A DNA stretch of 64,000 nucleotides from Acanthosepion esculentum (taxonomy: Eukaryota > Mollusca > Cephalopoda > Sepiida > Sepiidae): assembly GCA_964036315.1 (NCBI GenBank), contig OZ038495.1:23231621-23295620 (forward strand). Reading direction: 5' to 3'. A model generated the notes under the pieces. The model was not told the DNA's origin and did not search any database. It saw only the letters and a list, made by a program, of their open reading frames with translations. Both the position numbers and the translations under genes were made by a program. The stretch's first letter is position 1, and the number at the start of each line of letters is the position of its first letter. Below, one piece after another: positions 1 through 10,583 of the stretch.

Positions 1-419
1 TTAGTTGAAATAAATTTCTATCAATTATTCAGAACTCAATTCTAAAAAATCTCATGGAATAAAAAGCATCCTTTTTTTTATAAATGTAATCAACATTAAA
101 GAGTTTTTCAAAAAGAAGACTGCAATTACAGGCTGTTTCATAGAAATAAAACATTTTTAGATTTTATTTCCAATTAATGATTCAAATTAATATTATTACC
201 TCAAGAGATAATAAGTTATTCAATGAAAAATTAGATTAACTAAATCTTTAAATTCTTTGAAATGGAAATCATTCAGAAGTAAAATATACTGCAAATATTT
301 TGTTCTTATCTCTGTGCCAATTTTTATTTAAAAGGGTCAATGGTAAGAGTTTAGATTTTTAAAATTGAGCACATATTAAGAAAAAAGAAATATGCAAGTC
401 TACCAGAACAAATAGCAGA
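1..419. other. AT-rich sequence, nothing recognised
   Basis: AT-rich non-coding sequence with short poly(A/T) runs. I see no gene, tRNA or known repeat here. Confidence 0.5.
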
Positions 420-562
420 AAGGCCAGTTTTGTCTTTAACAGAAGGCTCACTAGACATGTAGACAATAGAGTCAATTGAAACAGGCAGCTGACAAAATCA
501 TCTTGTACCCAACAGGAAACATTGGGAAGAGTTTTAAATGGTGGATTCAAGAATAATTTATT

Positions 563-636
563 AGCAGTACAGTTGTTGTTGTTCCATTTTCCCAAGGCAA
601 TAACAACATTACATAGTTTCTGTTTCATGCAGCTTA
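563..636 (-). repeat. Dispersed repeat, copy a
   Basis: This stretch recurs almost unchanged at 1617-1684. The open frame covering it on the minus strand (359-664) matches no protein I know, so I treat it as part of a dispersed repeat. The second copy sits directly after a (TA)n tract, as Penelope-derived pieces in this window often do. Confidence 0.6.
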
Positions 637-1050
637 TCCCACAATATTTACAGCATGAATACAATGATTAGATAAAACAAAAAAATTATGGTATATTTTT
701 ATTCATTCACCAAAATTAAATTAGAAAACTAAAACAAAAATAGCACATTTTTTAAATACAAAAAATATAAAATATGTATGAAATTTTGCTGAAATATTTT
801 TTTTAATGTGAAAGATTTGAGAGAAGGATTTTTTTTTTTTACATTTTTAAACAAAAAGAAAAAAAGCATGCAGTTTTTTTAATAACATTTTTCCAGTTAT
901 GCTTAATTTTATACAAATATAATGCTAGTTTAGGAGGAAGGAAAGCATTATTGTTCTAACAGTATTTGAACCGGATTGCTTTGGGTTTTGTTTTTCTTTT
1001 TAATGCTATGATCAGACAGAACACATGCACTGACTATATGCAGACATGCA

Positions 1051-1137
1051 CACACAAAAATATATATTACACATGAATGCACACACAAAAAACACACACA
1101 CACACACACACACAAAAAACACACACACACACAAAAA

Positions 1138-1189
<52 letters not shown>

Positions 1190-1190
1190 A
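1051..1190. repeat. (CA)n / (TA)n compound microsatellite
   Basis: Blocks of CA repeats separated by short A runs, then about 19 TA units. The tract abuts the 3' end of a Penelope-derived fragment. Open frames across it are artefacts of the repeat. Confidence 0.95.
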
Positions 1191-1596
1191 TTTAGGCAGC
1201 AATCCTTCTTTCATGTACATTTCATTAAAAACAACTGACAAGGTGCTTTTATTTATTTTTTATACAATTTCTCATGCGATCTAATAATGTTTTTCTTTTT
1301 GGATGATAAATTATATAAAAACTGTCCGAATGTTTTTTTTATCTGAGTGCTTTTGGCTATACATTTAGCCATTTTCAAGGATTATATTTTAACTGTTAGA
1401 ATTAGAAATAGTTTGTTATAAGTATGTTTTATAAAATGTTTCATTTTTTTGTTTCAAAACATGGTCAAGATATTATGTCCATGTTCAAAGTTAATATTAT
1501 TAAGTGTTAGTTTGTTTGTTTTTATTAATAAGGCTTCCATTATTTTTAGCCTTTATTTTTGCATGTGGATGATGCTATTATATTAGTGTTGTCTAT
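1191..1596 (-). mobile_element. Penelope-like element 3' fragment (PLE-B copy 1)
   Basis: This block matches 9683-10150 and 57555-57735 in order and wording. The 9683 copy continues into sequence encoding the end of a Penelope GIY-YIG domain, which identifies the family. At about 1350-1385 the minus strand has a CTTGAAAATGGCT and AGCC(A/G)AAAG arrangement that can pair as a short stem and resembles a decayed hammerhead motif. Both ends abut (TA)n tracts. No reverse transcriptase remains. Confidence 0.6.
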
Positions 1597-1616
1597 ATAT
1601 ATATATATATATATAT

Positions 1617-1684
1617 AGCAGTACAGTTGTTCCATTTTCCCAAGGCAATAATAACATTACATAGTTTCTGTTTCATGCAGCTTA
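1617..1684 (-). repeat. Dispersed repeat, copy b
   Basis: Second copy of 563-636, differing by a short deletion in a GTT run and a few substitutions, placed immediately after a (TA)n tract. Confidence 0.6.
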
Positions 1685-1696
1685 AAAATAAATCTA

Positions 1697-1775
1697 AGGA
1701 GACACTGATGTCAACACCAAGCAGTGACAGTCTGTTTCATGCTTGAATGCAATCTTCAGCCCATTTGGTTTGACT
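1697..1775 (-). other. Weak hammerhead-like motif
   Basis: On the minus strand CTGAAGA is followed by an imperfect stem (TTGC..GCA), then GAAA, then ACA-GAC-TGT and a C. This is the order of a hammerhead core with a GUC cleavage triplet. Stem I is poor, so it may be a decayed or chance match. Confidence 0.25.
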
Positions 1776-1954
1776 ATTCATATGTGCTTTTACCAATAAA
1801 TACATGATATAATAGATAAATTGTCAAAATTATGCAAAAATGAAAATAATACTGACATATTCTATTCTTGTATGGTAATAGTTAAATATTGAGAGAAATA
1901 TCAATGCAATATACAAAAATGTGCTACATGCAGTACATGCACAACTGTTTGTGC

Positions 1955-1955
<1 letters not shown>

Positions 1956-2003
<48 letters not shown>
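1956..2003. repeat. (TA)n microsatellite
   Basis: About 24 TA units directly abutting the 5' end of a SINE. Confidence 0.95.
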
Positions 2004-2005
<2 letters not shown>

Positions 2006-2280
2006 AGGAATCGTGGAGTAGTGGATAGCAGCTCAGATTGAGGAATTGGAAAGCCGATTTCAGATTCCAGTCAAATCCATTACATTCATTTACATGCTAA
2101 TACCCTTGGGAAAGGTATTAATCCTCCTCTTCTCCCTCCAGCTATGGGCAAATAGCAGGACAGACTGGGTTCTATAGCCTTGAAGGGCAACTGGTATAGG
2201 AGAAGGACTACTCTGAATTCAAAACCTGCGGAGGGTCGTTTGGAGACCTTGTGGCACGTAGTGCACCAGGTCTCTGTATT
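2004..2280 (+). mobile_element. tRNA-derived SINE (family S1), copy 1
   Basis: The head has a box A-like segment (TGGAGTAGTGGATAGCAG) and a degenerate box B (CAGATTCCAG), as in a pol III promoter from a tRNA. The body contains AGCTATGGGCAAATAGCAGG and a GTGGCACGTAGTGCACCAGG tail. The same parts in the same order recur at 8376-8655 and 12874-13060. Octopus SINEs OR1 and OR2 are tRNA-derived, but I cannot confirm that this is one of them. Confidence 0.75.
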
Positions 2281-2399
2281 CAGCCCTTCAAATAGTGTGG
2301 TTGGTTCTGCATAAAGCCTTCACCACTATAATCAAATTATATGTGCTGGTGTCTGGGCTGTCGGTCCCTAGGAACTGAGCTGCTTGTCCCCTCATACGT

Positions 2400-2602
2400 C
2401 AAATATCACAGGAGAGTACACCGTGTGTGTGTGTGTGTTTTCTCTTAGGGACAAGAGGCAGAGGAGGAAGTACTGCAATGCTATGCCATTGAACCCAGGC
2501 CAGACTTTTAGTCAGAACTACTGCGACAGAGTATGCCTGTCCTGCATTGGACTTATCAGTCACAAACGTGTTTGCACGCAACCTGTACAGACTCCCTCAT
2601 GA
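2400..2602 (+). pseudogene. Possible LINE C-terminal zinc-finger piece
   Basis: The plus frame holds CDRVC-LSCIGLISHKRVC, resembling the C-terminal Cys/His motif (IGL.SH...C) of many invertebrate non-LTR retrotransposons. It is short and isolated, with no reverse transcriptase beside it. It could equally be chance. Confidence 0.35.
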
Positions 2603-2637
2603 TCTTTGTTTTGTGAAGCCATGATTATACATATATA

Positions 2638-2663
2638 GATGTATATATATATATATATATATA
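2638..2663. repeat. (TA)n microsatellite
   Basis: Short TA tract. Confidence 0.9.
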
Positions 2664-2759
2664 AATTTACAAATTTAAATTACACAAAAATGAAAATAAC
2701 ACTGACATCTTATTTTAACAGATATATTTACCAAAATTACACAAAAATATCTTGAAATA

Positions 2760-3420
2760 CTGAAGAGTAAATTTACTCAATAAAATTGCCATTGGCTTCA
2801 ACCATGGCCTCCAGAAAACTTTGGAACTTCTTGCTACTCTTCTGGACAGTCTCCTTGTTAAGTTGGTGAATGCTGCCATAATCCTTGCCTTCAGTTCATC
2901 TTTTGTGTTACAAGGAGTTTTTTTGGTCTCTCTCTCAACTGCGCTCTACACATAATAATCAAGGGGGTTGCAATCTGTGGAGTTAAGTGGCCAGATGTAA
3001 GGGGTAATGTAGTAGCAGAACTTGTCTGACAGCCATTACTGGGTTTTCCTGCTTGTGTGGCATGCTGCTGTTGCCAGACAAAGGGTCTTCCAGCAGCCAC
3101 CCTCTTGACCCAGGGCAGAACTCCTCAAGGCACTTGATGTAGGCTTCTGTTTTGATTCTGAGGCCCTGTGGGAAGATTAACAGAGGCATAACATCACCAT
3201 CACTAGGGATCACTCCAAACACCTTTGTAATCACCATTCGACTCATCTAACTCTTTTTGAATCCTTTGAACTGTCCTCAGATTGACACTTTGAAATGTTT
3301 GTATTTGAGTTTCCGGTATGATTACCAACCAGTATATCATGCTATTTCCAAATTTCTGGCTGAGTGAATTGTGTCATGTTGCTCTTTTTCTCACAGATGG
3401 TGTCCAACTGACCCTACTAG
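2760..3420 (-). pseudogene. Mariner/Tc1-type transposase pseudogene
   Basis: Reading the minus strand, several frames in order recall a mariner-type transposase. First comes KVFGVIPSDGDVMPLLIFPQG, close to the usual catalytic-domain stretch around a mid-protein SDG. Next is AAGRPFVWQQ, at the second catalytic Asp region, where the expected Asp is not visible. The end resembles the usual EAMVEANGNFIE C-terminus. Frameshifts and stops break it into at least three frames. No clear terminal inverted repeats were found, so this is a dead copy. Confidence 0.7.
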
Positions 3421-3479
3421 AATGTGCAGTTGACAAAATCAAAAACAACAACATGCATGTGCGAAATAAATATAAAATG

Positions 3480-3950
3480 GCAACAATTCATCCATCACAC
3501 CCTCTATAGCATGCCTTAAACTATATTTTTATCAAATATATATAATGTGTACACATATTGCACAACATGTATATACACATATGCAAATTCACACCCCTAC
3601 ACACAAACAATAGTACAATGCATTATACAACATGCATATACACATAATCATAAAATATACATATATTACACAATATATATGCACCTTTACATTTATCCAT
3701 ACACACATTATATTGGCAACAACTGTTTTTAATAGAATTGGTCAGCTGAGAACCATTTCTAGTTAAGACTGCAGATTTGAAAAGAAATTGTGCAGTACAC
3801 AAAAACAAATCTTTAAAAATGGCACTGTTACATTTTAATGAGTAGAAACATAGACACAAAATGATTGAAAGGGAAAAAAGACAGTAAAGTTCAGCAAAAT
3901 TAGCACATTTACTATTTCAGTTTTATCTAAGTAAACACAGATTTTAGATT
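3480..3950. other. No gene seen; CA/TA-rich
   Basis: Contains a degenerate stretch of ACACAT and TATACA units (about 3547-3710) that gives a low-complexity open frame. Nothing else is recognised. Confidence 0.6.
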
Positions 3951-3954
3951 AATC

Positions 3955-4190
3955 CAAAAAGATTCAGCCTGTACAGGTGCCACTCAATGTAGAGGGTTAC
4001 ATTAAGAGGCAGTTTATATGGATAGGAGGGAGAAGATAACAGTTAACCCTAGAATTGAACAGATTAAGATTGTAGTGATTGTGGAATCATCCTCTTGGGA
4101 GTTGCTTCCACAGAGCAGTGGTTTGAGGGAAGAAATTTTTTTTGAGTGGAACGTCTCACCAAAGCAATATGTAGGGAATGAGGAAATTTT
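3955..4190 (-). mobile_element. LINE-J 3' end fragment
   Basis: Minus-strand sequence matches the 3' coding end of the LINE family also seen at 39286-39507: a leucine/aromatic-rich stretch ending near NRGLTVIF, plus the WNxLP-type region. Only the last 200 or so bases remain. I call the family LINE-J; it recurs seven or more times in this window. Confidence 0.55.
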
Positions 4191-4239
4191 GGAAAAGATA
4201 CAACTGTTAGTAACTAAAATAAGAAAACTTACTTAAAAG

Positions 4240-5200
4240 AACAAACAAGAGATGCACAATTTTAAATAACCTGAAGGTTTTGTTGCTATTAAAAAAATGT
4301 AAAAATAATTGCACACCCTAAAGTTGTTGAATAAGAAAAAGGGGAATAATGATTTAATACAGATGTAATGAATAAAAATGGGAACTATTTCTGTTAAATG
4401 TGAATCAATTAAAGAATGAAGAAAAATAATAATTGAAATTGAAAGGAGATAAAATGAATACTTTTAGATTCAGAATTATGAAACAATGTAAGATCCAATA
4501 TAAAATTCTCATGATAAATTTCAAGTGTATAATTAAATTTAATATCACCCAGTTATGATGATACACCAGTTATTTAATTGGAAGTGCAGTCATAAATGTA
4601 AGCGACAGGTTTGAAGAAGTTCATTCATTCAATTACATCTTTATAATGAATCAAATAAAAAAAATAAAAAATAACCTACAAGGAAATAGTTCATCTCCAA
4701 TTTTAACAAAACCTTTTTAAAATCCTTTTAATAACAATTTTGCTTTCAGCAAAAATCAAGCTAGTATAATAAAAAAAATTAATTACCAAGTAATATAATA
4801 TATACAAGAGACAATCCTAAATTAAACAGAAAAATATTACTCTGTATCACAGACAATATATTTTGCTTTTCAATTGATCTGACATTTATTGTATCTAGAA
4901 GGTTTTAAGCCAATATTAAATGTATCAGTTTTTCTGGCATCTAATTTTTTTATGTATTGTCTTTTGTTATCCAACCAGCAAACCTGTCTTTTTGATACCA
5001 TCACTTTCTTTGCCATGCATATATTTTTATACTATAAATATTATATTATTTAGTGGGTACACATGTTTTCTAAACAGTAAAATTAATGTCCACTGGTTGA
5101 GAGATTGAAAGTCTTAATAAAAGGTCCCGAAAAGAGATGTGCATTGTAAAAGTAGAGTAACTGAGCTTTGCTTTTTCTTTAAGGGTTTCTATTAGCCTAA
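4240..5200. other. AT-rich gap, nothing recognised
   Basis: No coding potential, RNA gene or repeat family recognised. Confidence 0.5.
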
Positions 5201-5204
5201 TGGT

Positions 5205-5612
5205 AAAAGCATTTCTTTTTATGTGCTGTGTCCCTTCAGGATGTAGGTGATCATGGCTCTCCACTTCTCCCTATCCCTTGTAGCTCTCAATAAGTTCTGT
5301 CCCTTTACTACTTCTCCCAGGCTATGTTCTGTCATCCACTTGCTTAAACCTGCTAGGTATGTCATACATTGCTTTCCCTTGTCTCTCTTTCCCTCTATTC
5401 CACCTGTGAATATCAGATTCTTCTAGTTGTCCTTTCTCATTACGTGTCCCAGAAATTTTAGCTGCCTCTTCCTGATGTCAAGTATAAGCTTCCTCCTTGT
5501 TTGCATCCTCTCCAAGACTTCATTGTTGCTTACATGCTTGGTCCATGATATCCTTAGCATCCTTCTGTAGAAACACATCTATTGCCTCAAGTCTCTTCAT
5601 CTTTGAGGAAAT
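5205..5612 (-). pseudogene. RTE-like LINE C-terminus, second tandem copy
   Basis: Minus-strand coding for the last 130 or so residues of the RTE-like LINE: KRLEAT..., an ISGT-type version of the KFLGH core, and the terminal KGQNLLRATRD...ILKGHST. It follows directly on the stop of the upstream copy (5618-6000), so the 3' terminal 400 bp is present twice in tandem. Frameshifts are present. Confidence 0.7.
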
Positions 5613-5617
5613 AGTCT

Positions 5618-6396
5618 TTTTATGTACTGTGTCCTTTCAGGATGTAGGTGATCATGGCTCTCCACTTTTTCCTATCCCTTGTAGCTCTCAATAAGTTCTG
5701 TCCCTTTGCTACTTCCCTAGGCCATGTTTTAAACCCACTAGGTATGTCATGCACTGATTTCCCTTGTCTCTCTTTCCCACTATTTGAGCTGTGAGTATCA
5801 GATTCTTCAAGCCTACCCCACTTTCTCATTACGTGTCCCAGAAATTTTAGTTGCCTCTTCCTGATGTTAAGTGTAAGCTTCCTCCTTGTTTTCACCCTCT
5901 CTAAAACCTCATTGTTAGTCACACGCTTGGTCCATGATATCCTTCTATAGAACCATACCCCCGTTGCCTCAAGTCTCTTCATCTTTTAGGAGATTGTCCA
6001 ACATTCGCTGACATAAAGGTGAACAGATGTCAAGTAGCAGATCAGCACTCTTTTCTTTGTTACCAAAGAAATTCTCCTGTCTTGTAATGCATATTTGGCC
6101 AACCCAATACATGTTCGGATCTCAGCGTCCCACTTACCCATCTCTGTCAAAACACTTCCCAGATATTAAAATTTCTGCATCTGCTTGATTTTAGTGTCCC
6201 TTACCTGTAAATCGCATTTTGGACTCATCCTTTTACTGATGACCATGAATTCTATCTTCTTGTAGTTTATGCTTAGTCCCTTCTTCTCACTATCCCTCAT
6301 TATTTTCTGTAGGAGGTTTTGTATTTTCTTTTCCAGGTCTGCTATCAGTACTGTGTCATCTGTGTATCTTATGTTGTTAAGATTGTGGCCGCCAAT

Positions 6397-6398
<2 letters not shown>
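5618..6398 (-). pseudogene. RTE-like LINE reverse transcriptase to C-terminus
   Basis: From right to left the minus strand encodes RYTDDTVLIAD, the catalytic motif of a reverse transcriptase with both Asp residues present, then DTKIKQMQKF, then KRLEATGVWFYRR, QLKFLGHVMRK and a terminal ILKGHST. This order fits RTE-type non-LTR retrotransposons (a clade call I hold with moderate confidence). The copy is cut at its 5' side by a compound microsatellite just before HNLNN. Short frameshifts separate the pieces at about 6000 and 6170. No endonuclease is left. Confidence 0.8.
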
Positions 6399-6436
<38 letters not shown>

Positions 6437-6440
6437 AAAA

Positions 6441-6537
<97 letters not shown>
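6399..6537. repeat. (TA)n(GT)n(TA)n compound microsatellite
   Basis: TA, then GT, then a long TA block. It interrupts an RTE-like LINE. The long open frames here on both strands are repeat artefacts, except where they run into the LINE coding sequence. Confidence 0.95.
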
Positions 6538-6539
<2 letters not shown>

Positions 6540-6668
6540 TACTGTATTTGACAGTATATAAGATGCACCCCAATTTCAGCAGGGCAAATCAAGAAAAAAT
6601 TAGTAAACATACATATGCCATATAAGATGCAGTAGGGTAATTTTAAGATATTTTTAGTAAAAAAGTGC

Positions 6669-6671
<3 letters not shown>
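6540..6671. repeat. MITE-like fragment
   Basis: Contains two copies of a TATAAGATGCA motif and ends in AAAAAAGTGCGCC. It is bounded on both sides by (TA)n. The wording resembles widespread non-autonomous DNA transposons whose ends read GTGCGTCTTATA, but no inverted repeat could be confirmed. Confidence 0.3.

Positions 6672-6713
<42 letters not shown>
6672..6713. repeat. (TA)n microsatellite
   Basis: About 20 TA units followed by CACACG. Confidence 0.95.
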
Positions 6714-6715
<2 letters not shown>

Positions 6716-7083
6716 GCACACACGTATGCACAATCCAAATTTCTATTGCAATGTAACTGACAGACAACAAGAGTTCTTGTTACCTGATGATCATATGAGA
6801 AATCTATATTCGCAATTTAGACTTAGTCTTTTCATGTTTAATGGTTAATGTTATTGCTCTGTCTTTGTCTATTTACTATAAATATTATGTGCTAACATAA
6901 CCATCAACTGCTTACAAACAATTTCATCTACTCTACTTTACTTACAAGGCTTGGGTCAACCCATAGTATTGTTTTCTGGCACTTTCCAATGTTGTCACAT
7001 GCTGTGATCATCTCCTTATGCCAATAACATCTTGATGAGATTCAAACCCAGGTCTTACAGTAGGAAGATAAATGTTCTAATCA

Positions 7084-7085
<2 letters not shown>
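6714..7085. other. Nothing recognised
   Basis: Non-coding; no repeat family recognised. Confidence 0.5.

Positions 7086-7124
<39 letters not shown>
7086..7124. repeat. (GT)n microsatellite
   Basis: About 19 GT units. Confidence 0.95.
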
Positions 7125-7127
<3 letters not shown>

Positions 7128-8098
7128 ATGAGGTGTTTGTGCAGGGAGACTAGAGGCCCAAGGTAGCTTGATAGTGGAGATGTTTAATGATTACTGGAAT
7201 CATATAGGACTAGAGGAAACTAATAAAAAAATGTGGATTAGTTTTGACAGAGATTAGAGAGGTTGAGAATTTCTTATTATTTACTTGGAGATAACTTAAT
7301 ATAACTGTGTATAGTCCTGTATTCTCTTGCTACACCCACGAAGGTGGCTGAAAATGATGACAACTAATAAAGTCGGAATTATCTTAAAGGGCTGTTGAGA
7401 CAGGTGTTTTCAAAAGTGTTCTTCATCAGATGAGAGCAATTTCCTTAGCAGAAGAATTTCTGAGGAAATAGCTTTCCAAAAGAAAAACTTGGTCAAAGAC
7501 AATGAATAGTATACTTTGTTTATGTAAAGATGTATTTGTTAGTGGTCCTAAAGAAAAAATAACTTTTAGGTAAGTTGGTTATCAAAAATCAGTCGTGTGG
7601 TTAAGAGCCATGGGATTGTGAAATTAATGGTCAAATCTTTCAAATACATCATTGGTAAAAAGTCAGCAGGTTTGGGATTCCCACATAAACATTGCGAGAT
7701 GTGGGTGGAACAGATAATATTTCCAGAGAGTCTACCAAGATCAGTGAAATGCAAAAAGAACACGAGAAGGCCAGTTTGTTAGAGTTAGCTGATGGTTCTC
7801 TCATGTAAAGGCAAACTTACTGATACAGAGTACTGTGGTTTTATGATCATCATAAATCTTTCAAATTTATCAACTTTAGTTTTGAGTGACATTGAGTATG
7901 GGACATCTTCAGTACACAACATGGGTGGAAGTTTACTGTCCAGGACATCACGAAACCAGTGACCAGTAGATGAGCTTGTCTGTCATTTATAATGTTACAT
8001 TTGGCTGCCATAATTAGAATCATCCTAGCTATAATGTTACAATTGGTGGTTGCAACAAAGATATCAAGAGTTTAAGAATCCTCTATCAGACATATCAC
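7125..8098. other. No gene recognised; one hammerhead-like motif
   Basis: Two short overlapping open frames at 7566-7782 match nothing known. On the minus strand at 7381-7440 CTGATGA and GAAA flank an AGAA..TTTT stem, but the pairing after GAAA does not fit a hammerhead, so this is at best a relic. A related CTCATCTGATGAA stretch occurs at 39155-39170. Confidence 0.35.
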
Positions 8099-8178
<80 letters not shown>

Positions 8179-8195
8179 AGAGAGAGAGAGAAAAT
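8099..8195. repeat. (TA)n(GA)n microsatellite
   Basis: About 37 TA units followed by a short GA run. Confidence 0.95.
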
Positions 8196-8341
8196 GGTAA
8201 AATAAAGTCCCTGGCTTAAATAAAACTTTTGAAAACCTAAATAAGATTAATTTTAAAGAAAAAGGAAAAAAATTGATTCATGCTTAGTCATTTGGTTAGA
8301 TTTTAAAAAAAGAACCAGAACCTTCTAGCAGCCACTCATAC

Positions 8342-8342
<1 letters not shown>

Positions 8343-8375
<33 letters not shown>
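8343..8375. repeat. (TA)n microsatellite
   Basis: TA tract directly abutting the 5' end of the next SINE. Confidence 0.95.
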
Positions 8376-8377
<2 letters not shown>

Positions 8378-8655
8378 GGATGCGCAGGTGGTGCAGTGGA
8401 TAACAGTTCCTAATAAGAAATTGGACAGCCGAGTTTGAATTCCAGTCAAGCTTGTTATATTCATTTACATACTAATAACCTTGGGAAAGGTATGGATCCA
8501 TCTCTTCATCTCACTTTAGCTATGAATTAAATAGTAGTGCACAGAGCACTTTAGCCTGGGTTGTCAACCAGTCTAAGAGAATGACAACTCTAAATTAAAA
8601 ATCTGAAGGAGGTTGTTCAAAACTTTGTGGCTCACTATGTGCACCAAATTCTATT
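8376..8655 (+). mobile_element. tRNA-derived SINE (family S1), copy 2
   Basis: Best-preserved copy. Box A-like TGGTGCAGTGGATAACAG lies near 8388 and box B-like GAGTTTGAATTCC near 8433. Then come the AGCTATGAATTAAATAG body and the GTGGCTCACTATGTGCACC end. As in copy 1, the 5' end abuts a (TA)n tract. Confidence 0.8.
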
Positions 8656-8835
8656 TCCTTGCCACCTAAAATCTTCAAAAATTTAAATGCAATATCAATT
8701 GCCATTTTCTATCTTTCTGAATCATGTTCCTTTATTATACCTTTCCTCACTAAAGATTTCAGATTCTGTTTCACCCTTTAACTCCTGTGTCTAAGTAGCA
8801 TTATCACCTTGCTTAGAGTGAAATGCTAAAAAATA
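8656..8835 (+). mobile_element. LINE-J 3' end fragment
   Basis: Matches the 3' end at 14190-14330: TTTAAATGCAATATCAATTG, then a CACCTTGCTTAGAGTGAAATG terminus. It follows the SINE directly. Short and non-coding. Confidence 0.6.
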
Positions 8836-9610
8836 TATATTTCATTCATCAAGACCAAATAAAATTTCTTATCTTTCTTTTAACTATCAAATTTTAAACA
8901 ACCACTTTAAAGAATACATTAAAATAAATTTCCACTCAATAATCAAAAATTGCTCAGCAGGTAGTTAGGTGACTCAAACACATAGGATCAAAATAACTTG
9001 AAACTACAGGGAGCCAATTGACCCAAAGCTATGGGTGCTCCAATCTTGTCTAGGAAGGTAAGGTTAATCATAAGTATGATGAAAATGCGAATATATAATT
9101 TGACAAGATTTTCACGCCATAAAGAAGCTGGCTTGAGAATTTCCAATTTAGATATTGAGAAAAGACATGAAACTCACAATCATAAAATATGTAAATGTCA
9201 ACTCTAGCCATAACAGACAGATAACACTTTCAACAATCTTCATTTCCAGTAACTTGAAAGTGCAAATAGAATGACTGAAAGACGAATTTAAAGGTCAATA
9301 ACTTCTTGACTCGTAAGACAAAATAGAGATTATCTGTAACTATAAAGTATGAAATAATGTGAATAGATGGCAAATCTCAGAGTCATGCAATGATCTTAAA
9401 CAAGTATTCGTGTGATGATGATTTACCATCACAGATGGAAAACTAAAAACTAGTCATTCTGTATTGTCAGGTTACTAAAAGTTTGGTTAACAATATGAAA
9501 TTGCACATTGTTGTTCCCCAAATATTTTCTTTCTTACAAATAATAGATAATTACAAAACGATGACTTATATAGTGTAAAGTTACCTCTTTTGTTATCATT
9601 AAAAAATCAT
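8836..9610. other. Nothing recognised
   Basis: AT-rich non-coding sequence without a recognised repeat. Confidence 0.5.
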
Positions 9611-9682
9611 TATATATATATATGTATGTATGTAGGTATATATATATGTATGTATGTATGTATGTATATATATATGTGTGTG
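9611..9682. repeat. (TA)n/(TATG)n microsatellite
   Basis: Alternating TATATA and GTATGTAT blocks abutting a Penelope-derived fragment. Confidence 0.9.
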
Positions 9683-10150
9683 TATTTAGGCAGCAATCCT
9701 TCTTTCATGTATATTTCATTGAATATGACAAACAAGGTGCTTTTATTTAGTTTTTATACAATTTCTCATGCGATCTAATAATTTTTTTCTTTTCAGATGA
9801 TAAATTATATAAAATCTGTCCAAATGTTCTTTTTATCTGAGCACTTTCAGCTATACATTTAGCCATTTTCAAGGATGAAATATTTTAACTGTTAAATAGG
9901 AAATAGTTCATTGCATGTATGTATTTATATAATGTTTTCATTTTTCAAAACACGGTCAAGATATTGTGTCCATGTTCATAGTTGATATTATTAAGTGTTG
10001 TTTTTTTTGCTTTTATTAATAAGGCTTCCATTATTTTTAGCTTTTTTTTTTGCATGTAGATGATGTTATTATACTTGTGTTGTCAACCAGTATGTTACGA
10101 ATAGTGTCCAGTAGGTCTCCATGAATATTCAAATGAGATCTAATTGAGCT
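9683..10150 (-). mobile_element. Penelope-like element 3' part (PLE-B copy 2)
   Basis: At 10085-10150 the minus strand encodes SIRSHLNIHGDLLDTIRN, matching the end of the GIY-YIG frame at 57758-58057. It runs on through non-coding sequence to a 3' end adjoining a microsatellite. At 9840-9880 the minus strand carries CTTGAAAATGGCT-AAATGTAT-AGCTGAAAG, a short stem-loop like a diverged hammerhead stem II flanked by GAAA. Confidence 0.7.
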
Positions 10151-10580
10151 TCACATTGTATACAGTATTTTTTTTTGCAAAACATTGCATCACCCAACTC
10201 TGTTAGCCTTCCTACAGTCCAGATTTTATTTCCTGTAACTTTTTTTTCCAAAGCTAATATCACTTCTGAAAGAAAGGTCTAAAAATATGGTTGAGATTAA
10301 AGAGAATGCAACAGACCAGCCAATAATGATCCCAAAATAGAATTTTTGTTTTGAAAAGTGGAAGGTGTACTGTGGTAAATGTAAGAGGTCTCAAGTAAAG
10401 TCTTTTTAAAGGGACTATTAACCAAGGTAGGACATTTTTTAATAACATTAAATGGCTGGTTCATTTCCAGACAAACTGTGCGTGTATGTACATGTACATT
10501 GGGCAGCATTTAAGTTAGATCCTGTGGAGGGCTCTTAGTTGGGCCTTTGGCTCAACAATAACATTTCAAGCATTGAGTAT
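10151..10580. other. Nothing recognised
   Basis: Two overlapping minus-strand open frames (10260-10509) match nothing known. Confidence 0.4.
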
Positions 10581-10583
10581 GTA

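Noticed and set aside
6166..6733. Long overlapping open frames on both strands rich in I/Y and T/H
   Set aside because: They are translations of (TA)n and (GT)n tracts. Only the part encoding YTDDTVLIAD and following residues is real LINE sequence.
7381..7440. CTGATGA...GAAA on the minus strand
   Set aside because: Stem III cannot form after GAAA and stem I does not pair; kept only as a possible relic.
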